A DNA stretch of 33,303 nt from Acidimicrobiia bacterium (GTDB lineage: Bacteria; Actinomycetota; Acidimicrobiia; Acidimicrobiales; MedAcidi-G1). A program made the translations under genes and the position numbers. How positions within the stretch are numbered: the first letter of the stretch is position 1; each line of letters opens with the position of its first letter. Location of the stretch: positions 1-33,303 of the forward strand of contig DUAC01000061.1 in NCBI GenBank assembly GCA_012961035.1, written 5' to 3'. The notes under the pieces were generated by a model that was not told where the DNA came from, searched no databases, and was given only the letters and a program-made list of their open reading frames with translations. This document shows positions 1 through 6,741 of this stretch, piece after piece.

Positions 1-107
1 CTTCCACAGGAAGCAGGACCAAGCCCGTGGGGGCCTGCCGGGCATGGGCCCGGGTGCAGGTTGCCGCAGCCGACGACAGTCGGGTCCGACCTCCCTCCGG
101 GCGTCGC

Positions 108-113
108 TACCCT
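108..113 (+). promoter_or_regulatory. -10 element of a probable leaderless promoter (antiporter)
   Basis: TACCCT matches TANNNT and ends 6 nt before the GTG at 120. Transcription would therefore begin at or next to the start codon, and no Shine-Dalgarno is seen. The same arrangement recurs in front of several other genes in this window. It is a pattern match only; no transcript data are available. Confidence 0.5.
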
Positions 114-119
114 CGGGTC

Positions 120-1073
120 GTGGCCCAGAACCTCATCCTCCTCGTGGTCGGCCTGGTCGGCCTGACCTTCGCCGCCGACCGGTTCGTGTTGGGCGCGGCG
201 CAGGTGGCAGCCCGACTGCAGGTCTCGACGGTGGTGACCGGTGCGCTCATCGTCGGCTTCGGGACCAGCGCCCCGGAGCTGGTCGTCTCGACCATGGCGG
301 CGCTCACGGAGGGCGCCGAGGGAACCGCCCTGGCGATGGGCAACATCGTCGGCTCGAACGTGGCGAACCTGACGCTGGTCCTGGCCCTTCCGGCCCTCAT
401 ATACGGACACATCGCCATCGAGGAGGGTGTGAAGCGCCAGGCGGCGTTGTCGGCGGTGGGGGTGACGGTCTTCGCCGTCTCCGTCCACTTCTTCCAGCCG
501 ACGATCTGGCTGGGTGTCGGCCTGGGGTTGCTCACCCTCGTGGCGCTCCGGATCGTGGTCTGGCTCGGCGACCGCTTTGGCGGGGTGCCGCCGCCTGACA
601 CCACCGAGGGGTACGGGCCATGGATCTGGACCGTGGTCGGGCTCGTGGGGACCGTGGTGTTCGCATACCTGGTGGTCAGCTCGGCCAGCTCGATCGCCGA
701 CGACCTCGGCTGGACCGGTGGCTTCGTGGGCTTCGGCCTGGTGGCGGTGGGAACGTCGCTGCCCGAGCTGGTCACTGCACTGGCCGCCGCCCGTCGTGGC
801 GAGTCGGGGCTGATCATCGGCAACCTGCTCGGGTCGAATCTCTTCAACAGCCTCACCGTCGGGTCCGCCGTGTTCCTGGCCAACGGTCCAACCCCGTTCA
901 GCGACGCAGCGGGCCTGCCGCCCTTGATGCTGCTCGGTATGGTCGCCGTGTCCTGGCTGGTGATCCTCTTCATGCGGACCAACAGGCGGATCGATCGGTC
1001 CGAGGCGAGGGTCCTGATCCTCATCTACCTGACGATGCTGGGTTGGCTGGCCATGACCGGCGCCACTGCCTGA
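120..1073 (+). CDS. CaX-type Na+/Ca2+ (cation) antiporter, CaCA superfamily
   Basis: Integral membrane cation/Ca2+ exchanger of about 317 aa. It is built of two homologous halves, each carrying an alpha repeat: GTSAPELVVS followed by GNIVGSNVANL in the first half, and GTSLPELVTAL followed by GNLLGSNLFN in the second. These are the ion-binding signatures of the CaCA superfamily (YrbG/CaX type). Hydrophobic segments run through the whole protein, consistent with about 10 TM helices. The reading frame is open from position 27, but the upstream 31 codons are Arg-rich and unlike a membrane N-terminus. The GTG at 120 follows a -10-like TACCCT and begins directly with the first hydrophobic helix, so I chose it. 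Family assignment is firm; the transported ion (Ca2+, Na+, K+ or H+) cannot be read from the sequence. Confidence 0.9.
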   Translation: MAQNLILLVVGLVGLTFAADRFVLGAAQVAARLQVSTVVTGALIVGFGTSAPELVVSTMAALTEGAEGTALAMGNIVGSNVANLTLVLALPALIYGHIAIEEGVKRQAALSAVGVTVFAVSVHFFQPTIWLGVGLGLLTLVALRIVVWLGDRFGGVPPPDTTEGYGPWIWTVVGLVGTVVFAYLVVSSASSIADDLGWTGGFVGFGLVAVGTSLPELVTALAAARRGESGLIIGNLLGSNLFNSLTVGSAVFLANGPTPFSDAAGLPPLMLLGMVAVSWLVILFMRTNRRIDRSEARVLILIYLTMLGWLAMTGATA

Positions 1074-1103
1074 GCGCAGGAGGGCGGAGGGGCGCTGAGC
1101 GCC

Positions 1104-1109
1104 TAGCCT
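1104..1109 (+). promoter_or_regulatory. -10 element upstream of rimO, abutting a small hairpin
   Basis: TAGCCT lies 9 nt before the rimO ATG, so the leader would be absent or only a few nt long. Directly upstream is a 5-bp inverted repeat, GGCGC-TGA-GCGCC (1091-1103), which could end transcripts from the antiporter gene. No Shine-Dalgarno is visible before the ATG. Confidence 0.45.
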
Positions 1110-1118
1110 GAGCCGATC

Positions 1119-2378
1119 ATGGGCGAAGGGACGTATCACCTCGTCACCCTCGGGTGCCCGAAGAACCAGGTCGACTCCGACAAGTTGGCCGGGACGTTGG
1201 CGGCCGACGGGATGGCGCCGACGGACAGCCCAGCCGAGGCTGATCTGATCGTCGTGAACACCTGCGCGTTCATCGCTGACGCACGCCAGGAGTCCGTTGA
1301 CACGGTGCTGGCGCTGGCCGACCTCCGTCGGGACGGCGCACGCCTGGTGGTCACCGGCTGCATGGCCGAGAGGTACGGCGACGAGCTGGCCGCTGCCCTG
1401 CCGGAGGTGGACAGCGTCGCCGGATTCGGCGTGCCGGTGGTGCTGGGTCGCCGTCCGGACGGCCCGTCGGATAGCGGGCCGCCACTGCCCTCGTTCGACC
1501 TGTTGAACCTGCCTCGGCCCGCCTCGGCCCGGCCCTGGGCCTACGTGAAGATCGCCGAGGGCTGCGACCGGGCCTGCGGGTTCTGTGCGATCCCCACCTT
1601 CAGGGGCCCACAGCGGAGCCGCTCCATCGAGTCCATCCTGGACGAGGTTGATGCACTGGAGGTCCGGGAGGTGGTCCTGGTGGCCCAGGACCTCGCCGCC
1701 TACGGCCGCGACCAGGGCGAGGGCGTCAGGGCCATCGTGCCGCTCGTCGAGGCGGTGGCCGACAGGGTGGACCGCGTGCGGCTGCTCTACCTCTACCCGT
1801 CGGACCTCAACGACCGGCTTGTCGACACGGTCTGTGCGACCGGCGTGCCGTACTTCGACCTGTCCCTCCAGCACGTATCGCCGCCGTTGATGCGTCGGAT
1901 GCGGCGCTGGGGCGATGGCGCCCGGTTCCTGGAGCGGATCCACCACATCCGGTCCGTCGAGCCCGATGCGGCCTTCCGGTCCAACTTCATCGTCGGTTAT
2001 CCAGGTGAGACCGAGGAGGACCACGACGCCCTGCTGGACTTCGTCGCCGCTGCCGAACTCGACTGGTGCGGGTTCTTCTCCTACAGCGAGGAGGAGGGGA
2101 CGTACGCCACCACGCTGGACGGCGCTGTGGATCACAGCCTGGCCGTCGAGCGGCTCCACGAGTTGGGCGAGATGCAGGACCGCATCACGGCTGCACGCCG
2201 GGATGCCCTCATCGGGAAGCGGATTTCGGTGCTGGTGGACGAGCCGGGGGTCGGCCGTACCCACAGGGAGGCACCGGAGATCGACGGGATCGTCACGGTC
2301 CCCTCGGACCTCCCGGCAGGCCGGTTCGCGGACCTGACGGTGACGGGCGCCATCGGGCCGGACCTGGTGGCGGCGTGA
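1119..2378 (+). CDS. rimO: Ribosomal protein uS12 methylthiotransferase RimO
   Basis: Radical-SAM methylthiotransferase that adds a methylthio group to the conserved Asp of ribosomal protein S12. The 419-aa protein has the three-part MTTase architecture. The N-terminal UPF0004 domain supplies Cys13, Cys49 and Cys81 for the auxiliary 4Fe-4S cluster (LGCPKNQVDS, VVNTCAF, VTGCMAER). The radical-SAM motif is Cys149-x3-Cys153-x2-Cys156 (GCDRACGFCAIP). A C-terminal TRAM-like domain begins near residue 360. LGCPKN rather than YGCQMN at the start marks RimO rather than MiaB; a true MiaB is encoded at 6742, so both paralogues are present. The stop overlaps the pgsA GTG by 4 nt (GTGA), indicating translational coupling. 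Confidence 0.95.
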   Translation: MGEGTYHLVTLGCPKNQVDSDKLAGTLAADGMAPTDSPAEADLIVVNTCAFIADARQESVDTVLALADLRRDGARLVVTGCMAERYGDELAAALPEVDSVAGFGVPVVLGRRPDGPSDSGPPLPSFDLLNLPRPASARPWAYVKIAEGCDRACGFCAIPTFRGPQRSRSIESILDEVDALEVREVVLVAQDLAAYGRDQGEGVRAIVPLVEAVADRVDRVRLLYLYPSDLNDRLVDTVCATGVPYFDLSLQHVSPPLMRRMRRWGDGARFLERIHHIRSVEPDAAFRSNFIVGYPGETEEDHDALLDFVAAAELDWCGFFSYSEEEGTYATTLDGAVDHSLAVERLHELGEMQDRITAARRDALIGKRISVLVDEPGVGRTHREAPEIDGIVTVPSDLPAGRFADLTVTGAIGPDLVAA

Positions 2379-2947
2379 AGCACCTCCGCACCGTCGTCTC
2401 GCCGGCGAACCTGGTGACCCTGGCCCGGTTGCTGCTGGCACCTGTGCTGTTCGCCATGGTGCTGGGCGCCGAGGACCGCGGCGGCACCACCTGGGCCGGT
2501 TTCGTCCTGGGGCTGGTGCTGGCCTCGACCGACTACTTCGACGGGATCCTGGCCCGACGCCGCGGCACGGTCAGTCGCTGGGGTGCATTCCTGGATCCGC
2601 TGGCCGACAAGGTGGTGGTGATCGGGGTCGGGGTGAGCCTGGCCATGGTCGGCCGCTATGCCTGGCTGCCGGTCGTGCTGCTCACGGTCCGGGAGGTGGC
2701 CATCACCGGTTACCGCCTCTGGTTCGCCCGCCAGGGCCTGGCGGTGCCGGCTCGGAGGTCGGCGAAGTGGAAGACCATCGTGCAGGGGGTGGCGCTGCTG
2801 ATGGCCGTGCTGCCGCCGTTGGAGGACGCCGACCTGGTGGTCCAGGCCGGCCTCTGGTTGGCGGTCGCCTTCACGCTCGTGACGGGTGCCCAGTACCTGA
2901 TGGATGGTGGTCGGGCCACCAGCACCACCGGTTCCAAGTCGGCCTGA
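2375..2947 (+). CDS. pgsA: CDP-diacylglycerol-glycerol-3-phosphate 3-phosphatidyltransferase (PgsA family)
   Basis: CDP-alcohol phosphatidyltransferase of 190 aa. PgsA makes phosphatidylglycerol phosphate from CDP-diacylglycerol and glycerol 3-phosphate in the membrane. The diagnostic CDP-OH-P motif is complete: D-x2-DG-x2-AR, then G-x3-D-x3-D, read as STDYFDGILARR and GAFLDPLADK near residues 50-78. About five hydrophobic helices follow, and the length is usual for PgsA. The GTG start at 2375 overlaps the rimO stop. The neighbourhood rimO-pgsA-cinA-(recA) is a common actinobacterial order, which supports PgsA over other CDP-alcohol transferases such as phosphatidylinositol phosphate or cardiolipin synthases, though these cannot be excluded from the motif alone. 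Confidence 0.88.
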   Translation: MKHLRTVVSPANLVTLARLLLAPVLFAMVLGAEDRGGTTWAGFVLGLVLASTDYFDGILARRRGTVSRWGAFLDPLADKVVVIGVGVSLAMVGRYAWLPVVLLTVREVAITGYRLWFARQGLAVPARRSAKWKTIVQGVALLMAVLPPLEDADLVVQAGLWLAVAFTLVTGAQYLMDGGRATSTTGSKSA

Positions 2948-2975
2948 GGGCCGGCGGGTAGGAGGGGAGTGGATC

Positions 2976-4238
2976 GTGCGTTGTGAGATCGTCGCCGTGG
3001 GCACCGAGCTGCTGCTGGGCCAGATCGTGGACACGAACTCCTCGTGGATCGGCGAGCACCTGGCCCTGGCCGGGATCGACTGTCTCAGGCACACGGCGGT
3101 GGGCGACAACCGGGAGCGCATGCGGGTCGCATTCACCGAGGCGTTGGACCGGTCCGACGCGGTGATCGTCACCGGGGGACTGGGCCCCACCCAGGACGAC
3201 ATCACGCGTGAGGTGCTGGCCGAGGTGCTGGGCGTGGAGATGGTCAGGGACGACGACCTGGTTGTCAGGATCCAGGCGGTGTTCGGTGGTAGGGGGCGGC
3301 CCATGCCGGCCAGCAACCTCCGCCAGGCCGACGTGCCGGTCGGTGCGCGCACGATCGCCGAGATGCCCGGGACCGCACCCGGCCTGGTCTGTCCGGTGGG
3401 TGGCGGTGGCGACGACAGTCCGAAGGTGATGTACGCGGTGCCCGGCGTGCCGTGGGAGATGAAGCAGATGCTGGAGGGCACGATCCTCCCGGACCTGAAG
3501 CGTCGGGCGGGCATCTCCAGCGTCATCCGGTCGCGCACGCTACGCACCTGGGGGCGTTCGGAGTCGGGCCTGGCCGAGGACCTGGCTGCGGAGATCGAAC
3601 GCCTCGACGCCGAGGGTGGCCCGACCATTGCATTCCTGGCCAGCGGGATGGAGGGCCTGAAGGTCCGGATCACCGCCAAGGCGCCCTCCGACGCCGAGGT
3701 GGACGACCTGCTGGCCGAGGAGGAGGCCCGGGTGAGGGCCATCGTGGGACCGATCGTGTTCGGTGTCGACGACCAGACGATGGAATCGGTAGTGCTGGAC
3801 CTGCTGGTCGAGCAGGGGCTGCGGATGGCGACGGCGGAGTCGATGACCGGCGGGATGATCGGGTCCCGCCTGACCGACGTGCCGGGTTCCAGCCGGGCCT
3901 TCGTTGGTTCCGTCGTGGCCTACGACGGTGACGTGAAGCGGTCGCTGCTGGGGGTGCCCGACGGGCCGGTGGTGTGCGAGGCGGCGGTGACCGCCATGGC
4001 GGCCAACGTGTGCCGGGTGCTTGGGGCCGACGTGTCGGTGGCGGTCACCGGCGTGGCCGGGCCGGACCCCCAGGAGGGCGAGGAGCCCGGCACGGTGTGG
4101 ATGGCCACCTGCGTGGATGGGGTGGTGGACGTGGTGCGGACACGCTGGCCGTTCGACCGCACCCGGATCCGGCAGTTCACCGTGATCACGGTGCTCGACG
4201 CCCTGCGCCTGCGCCTGCTTGCCCGACGCGACGCCTGA
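2976..4238 (+). CDS. cinA: CinA family protein: MoaB-like domain plus nicotinamide-nucleotide amidohydrolase (PncC) domain
   Basis: Two-domain CinA of 420 aa. The N-terminal MoaB/COG1058 half has VAVGTELLLGQIVDTNS at the start and VTGGLGPTQDDITREVL. The C-terminal PncC half (about 270-420) has ATAESMTGGMIGSRLTDVPG and VAVTGVAGPDP, typical of the amidase that deamidates nicotinamide mononucleotide and so recycles NAD by-products. The GTG at 2976 was chosen because it opens the conserved CEIVAVGTE strand and has AGGAGG at 2960-2965, a 10-nt spacing; this is one of the few clear Shine-Dalgarno starts here. The gene is 28 nt after pgsA. Its classical competence-induced link to recA is only positional here. 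Confidence 0.93.
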   Translation: MRCEIVAVGTELLLGQIVDTNSSWIGEHLALAGIDCLRHTAVGDNRERMRVAFTEALDRSDAVIVTGGLGPTQDDITREVLAEVLGVEMVRDDDLVVRIQAVFGGRGRPMPASNLRQADVPVGARTIAEMPGTAPGLVCPVGGGGDDSPKVMYAVPGVPWEMKQMLEGTILPDLKRRAGISSVIRSRTLRTWGRSESGLAEDLAAEIERLDAEGGPTIAFLASGMEGLKVRITAKAPSDAEVDDLLAEEEARVRAIVGPIVFGVDDQTMESVVLDLLVEQGLRMATAESMTGGMIGSRLTDVPGSSRAFVGSVVAYDGDVKRSLLGVPDGPVVCEAAVTAMAANVCRVLGADVSVAVTGVAGPDPQEGEEPGTVWMATCVDGVVDVVRTRWPFDRTRIRQFTVITVLDALRLRLLARRDA

Positions 4239-4257
4239 GGGTTTCGGTTCGGCGGCC

Positions 4258-4752
4258 ATGCGCCTTTTCATCGCCGTTCGCCCGTCGGCGGCGGCCGTCG
4301 CTGATATCGACCGCCTGCCCCGCCCCGAGGCACCGGGGGTGCGGTGGCTGCCCGCCGACCAGTGGCACGTGACGCTGCGGTTCCTGGGGGAGGCTGATCC
4401 GGATGCCGCAGCCGCTGCCATGGCCGGTCTGGTGGCTGCTCCCGTCGAGGCTGTGGCGGGCCCGGCCACCCGCCTGCTGGGCGACTCGGTCCTGGTCGTT
4501 CCGGTGGCGGGCCTGGAGCGGCTGGCCGCAGCGGTGATGGCGGTGACCGCCGAGGTGGGGAAGCCTCCCGAGGACCGTCCGTTCCTAGGTCACCTCACGT
4601 TGTGCCGGTTTCGTGACGAGCCGCCGTCGGGAGCGGTCGGGGCGGCGGTCTCGGCGACGTTCCGCGTGGACGAGGTGGTCCTGGTCCGGAGCCGGACCCT
4701 GCCCGGTGGCGCCGTCCACGACGTGCTGGAACGGTTCCAGCTGGCCGCTTGA
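4258..4752 (+). CDS. thpR: RNA 2',3'-cyclic phosphodiesterase (2H family, former 2'-5' RNA ligase)
   Basis: 2H phosphoesterase of 164 aa. Both HxTx motifs that form the active site are present: HVTL at about residues 37-40 and HLTL in the second half. The protein opens with MRLFIAVRP, typical of ThpR/LigT. Members hydrolyse 2',3'-cyclic phosphate RNA ends. The ATG at 4258 is 19 nt past the cinA stop. An upstream in-frame ATG at 4219 would overlap cinA and add 13 residues without conserved features, so it was not chosen. The gene is probably the last of the rimO-pgsA-cinA-thpR run, as the next gene is convergent. Confidence 0.9.
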   Translation: MRLFIAVRPSAAAVADIDRLPRPEAPGVRWLPADQWHVTLRFLGEADPDAAAAAMAGLVAAPVEAVAGPATRLLGDSVLVVPVAGLERLAAAVMAVTAEVGKPPEDRPFLGHLTLCRFRDEPPSGAVGAAVSATFRVDEVVLVRSRTLPGGAVHDVLERFQLAA

Positions 4753-4826
4753 CCCGGCGACCGGTCGATCGGGGCGCTGGGGCGTGAACCCGTAAGCGCC
4801 CACCGACAGGTGCCTGGCGGCGGTCC

Positions 4827-4846
4827 CCTGGCGGTGGTCCGCCGGG
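4827..4846. terminator. Possible bidirectional terminator hairpin between thpR and msrB
   Basis: An 8-bp stem (CCTGGCGG / CCGCCGGG, one G-U pair) closes a 4-nt TGGT loop between two convergent genes. There is no U-tract, so it may be a weak or factor-assisted terminator, and GC-rich DNA forms such stems by chance. Confidence 0.35.
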
Positions 4847-4853
4847 CGGCGGG

Positions 4854-5297
4854 TCAGCCTCCGGGGCGTTCCTCCAGGACCAGGCAGGCCGAGTTGATGC
4901 AGTAGCGCTCGCCCGATGGCCCGGGGCCGTCATCGAAGACGTGGCCCAGGTGGGCGCCACAGGAACCACAGGTGGTCTCGGTGCGGGCCATCCCGAGGCT
5001 GGCGTCGGTCCGGTGGTCCACCGGCGCATCGTCCATCGGCGTGGTGAAGCTGGGCCAGCCACACCCGGAGTCGTACTTGTCCTCACTGGCGAACAGGGCC
5101 TCGCCACAGACCACGCAGGCGTAGGTGCCCGGCTGTTTCTCATCGCAGTACCCGCCGGTGAAGGGCCGCTCGGTGGCCGCCTCCTGGGTGCACTGCCATG
5201 ACATCGGCTCGAGCCGCTCTCGGAGATCGGGGTGCTGTCCGGCGTGGGCGGCACGCTTTTCCTCGGGTGTGCGGGCGTCGGTCGTGTCCTCGTCCAT
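4854..5297 (-). CDS. msrB: Peptide-methionine (R)-S-oxide reductase MsrB
   Basis: Repairs the R form of methionine sulfoxide in proteins. The 147-aa protein has four zinc-ligand cysteines in two CxxC pairs (Cys61/Cys64 in CVVCGEALF, Cys110/Cys113 in CGSCGAHLGHVF) and the catalytic Cys133 in RYCINS. WPSF and the HR/GHVF substrate residues are also present. The frame is open for another 52 codons upstream, but that stretch crosses the recA promoter and has no family similarity. The ATG at 5297 has TACCGT 8 nt upstream on the same strand, fitting a leaderless start. It is transcribed divergently from recA. Confidence 0.95.
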   Translation of the reverse strand: MDEDTTDARTPEEKRAAHAGQHPDLRERLEPMSWQCTQEAATERPFTGGYCDEKQPGTYACVVCGEALFASEDKYDSGCGWPSFTTPMDDAPVDHRTDASLGMARTETTCGSCGAHLGHVFDDGPGPSGERYCINSACLVLEERPGG

Positions 5298-5305
5298 GTG
5301 GGCCG

Positions 5306-5311
5306 ACGGTA
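5306..5311 (-). promoter_or_regulatory. -10 element of msrB promoter
   Basis: Read on the minus strand, TACCGT ends 8 nt before the msrB ATG. The spacing suggests a leaderless or nearly leaderless transcript, as for other genes in the window. Confidence 0.4.
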
Positions 5312-5351
5312 CTCCCCGCTCGGCCCGTGGGACATTTCCGGGGTTGGGTAC

Positions 5352-5381
5352 TTGCACCGAACGCCTGTTCGCAATTACGCT
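5352..5381 (+). promoter_or_regulatory. recA promoter with LexA (SOS) box
   Basis: A -35-like TTGCAC (5352-5357) and a -10-like TACGCT (5376-5381) are 18 bp apart. The spacer begins with a perfect actinobacterial SOS palindrome, CGAAC-GCCT-GTTCG at 5358-5371. LexA bound there would block RNA polymerase. Transcription would start near 5388, leaving a leader of about 115 nt before recA. The box matches the ones beside lexA in this window. Confidence 0.85.
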
Positions 5382-5501
5382 GTTGTCATTCGATACGGAC
5401 CCGTTGTCACAGGCCCTACCTAAGGTCATCCCCGACAACCCCGACAGACACAAAAGTCAGACGACCAGGACCACGAGGGTCCGGAGAACACGGAGCACAC
5501 C

Positions 5502-6665
5502 ATGGCGAAGCACGGCAGGACGATGAGCGGCGGCGACCTCGAGGCGGGCGTCGAGCGCACCAAGGCGCTGGACATGGCGCTCGGCCAGATCGAGAAGCAG
5601 TTCGGCACCGGTGCCGTCATGAAGATGGGCGACAAGGGCTCCCTGTCGATCGAGACGGTGCCCACCGGCGCCCTGGCGCTGGACCTGGCGCTCGGCATCG
5701 GCGGCATCCCACGGGGCCGCGTCATCGAGATCTTCGGGCCGGAGGGCTCGGGCAAGACCACGCTGGCCACCCACATCGTGGCCGAGGCCCAGCGCAACGG
5801 CGGCATCTGCGCCTACATCGACGCCGAGCACGCCATGGACCCGATCTACGCCCGTGCAATCGGCGTGGACGTCGACGAGCTGCTCATCTCCCAGCCGGAC
5901 ACCGGCGAGCAGGCACTCGAGATCGCCGACATGCTCATTCGGTCCGGGGCGCTCGACGTGGTCGTCATCGACTCGGTGGCGGCGCTCACCCCACGGGCCG
6001 AGATCGAGGGCGAGATGGGAGACACCCACGTCGGCCTGCAGGCCCGGCTCATGTCCCAGGCCCTGCGCAAGCTCACCTCGAACCTCAACAAGTCCAAGAC
6101 GATCCTCATCTTCATCAACCAGCTGCGGGAGAAGATCGGCGTGATGTTCGGCTCGCCGGAGACCACGCCCGGTGGCCGGGCGCTGAAGTTCTACGCCTCG
6201 GTCCGCCTCGACATCCGCCGGATCGAGGCCATCAAGGACGGGCTGGAGGTGGTGGGCAACCGCACCCGGGTGAAGGTGGTCAAGAACAAGTGCGCACCGC
6301 CGTTCCGCCAGGCCGAGTTCGACATCATGTACGGGCGGGGCATCAGCCGGGAAGGCTCGGTGGTGGACCTCGGAGTGGACCTCGGCATCGTCAAGAAGGC
6401 GGGTGCCTGGTACACGTACGAGGGCGAGCAGTTGGGCCAGGGTCGGGAGAACGCCAAGAAGTTCCTGGTGGACAATCCCGAGGTCATGGTCGAGATCACC
6501 GACCGGGTCTGGCGGGAGGTCCGGCCCACCGAGGAGCCCGAAGCCGAGGTGACCGTGGACGAGGTGACCGTGGACGAGGTGATCGTGGAGGAGGTGACCG
6601 TGGACGAGGTGACCGCGGACGAGTTCACCGAGGCCGACGACCTGCCCATCTCCATCGACGGCTGA
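5502..6665 (+). CDS. recA: Recombinase RecA
   Basis: Strand-exchange ATPase of homologous recombination and co-protease for LexA self-cleavage. The 387-aa protein carries Walker [10 protein letters not shown] (residues 79-87), Walker [13 protein letters not shown], and the conserved [19 protein letters not shown] stretch leading to loop L2 around [10 protein letters not shown]. The core ends near residue 345. It is followed by an unusual acidic tail made of repeated EVTVD units (see repeat). The ATG at 5502 lacks a strong Shine-Dalgarno. An SOS box sits in the promoter, so SOS induction is expected. recX, which follows recA in many actinobacteria, is absent here; miaB comes next after a long hairpin. 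Confidence 0.98.
   Translation: MAKHGRTMSGGDLEAGVERTKALDMALGQIEKQFGTGAVMKMGDKGSLSIETVPTGALALDLALGIGGIPRGRVIEIFGPEGSGKTTLATHIVAEAQRNGGICAYIDAEHAMDPIYARAIGVDVDELLISQPDTGEQALEIADMLIRSGALDVVVIDSVAALTPRAEIEGEMGDTHVGLQARLMSQALRKLTSNLNKSKTILIFINQLREKIGVMFGSPETTPGGRALKFYASVRLDIRRIEAIKDGLEVVGNRTRVKVVKNKCAPPFRQAEFDIMYGRGISREGSVVDLGVDLGIVKKAGAWYTYEGEQLGQGRENAKKFLVDNPEVMVEITDRVWREVRPTEEPEAEVTVDEVTVDEVIVEEVTVDEVTADEFTEADDLPISIDG
6546..6620 (+). repeat. Five 15-bp tandem repeats in the 3' end of recA (pentapeptide EVTVD)
   Basis: Five in-frame 15-bp units start at 6546, 6561, 6576, 6591 and 6606. Units 1, 2 and 4 are identical (GAGGTGACCGTGGAC); unit 3 has changes giving EVIVE, and unit 5 gives EVTAD. A partial copy (GAG TTC ACC GAG) follows. 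The unit is a multiple of three, so copy-number change would alter tail length without a frameshift. The tail is strongly acidic, like other RecA C-termini that modulate DNA binding. Confidence 0.9.
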
Positions 6666-6689
6666 CACCCACCCTTCCCGGGCCACCCG

Positions 6690-6729
6690 ACGGCCCCGGC
6701 ACCGGTCCCCTCCCCGGTGTCGGGGCCGT
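6690..6729 (+). terminator. Long GC-rich hairpin after recA, touching the miaB -10 box
   Basis: Two 16-nt arms (6690-6705 and 6714-6729) pair fully, with one G-U wobble, around an 8-nt loop TCCCCTCC. It lies 24 nt after the recA stop and is the strongest hairpin in the area. There is no U-tract. Its last base is the first base of the miaB -10 element, so the recA terminator and miaB promoter are fused. Confidence 0.6.
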
Positions 6730-6734
6730 AGCCT
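6729..6734 (+). promoter_or_regulatory. -10 element of miaB (leaderless)
   Basis: TAGCCT is followed by exactly 7 nt and then the GTG start at 6742, so the transcript should begin at the start codon. The same TAGCCT-7 nt-start layout is found at dapD. Confidence 0.55.
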
Positions 6735-6741
6735 TCGTGGC

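Noticed and set aside
1-119. Coding sequence or RNA at the left edge
   Set aside because: The open frame from 27 is not conserved-looking upstream of the GTG at 120, and no RNA gene structure was seen.
2132-3742. 536-codon minus-strand open frame across rimO-pgsA-cinA
   Set aside because: It is antisense to three well-supported genes, has no recognisable domain, and is rich in Ser, Arg, Pro and Thr as expected for shadow frames in GC-rich DNA.
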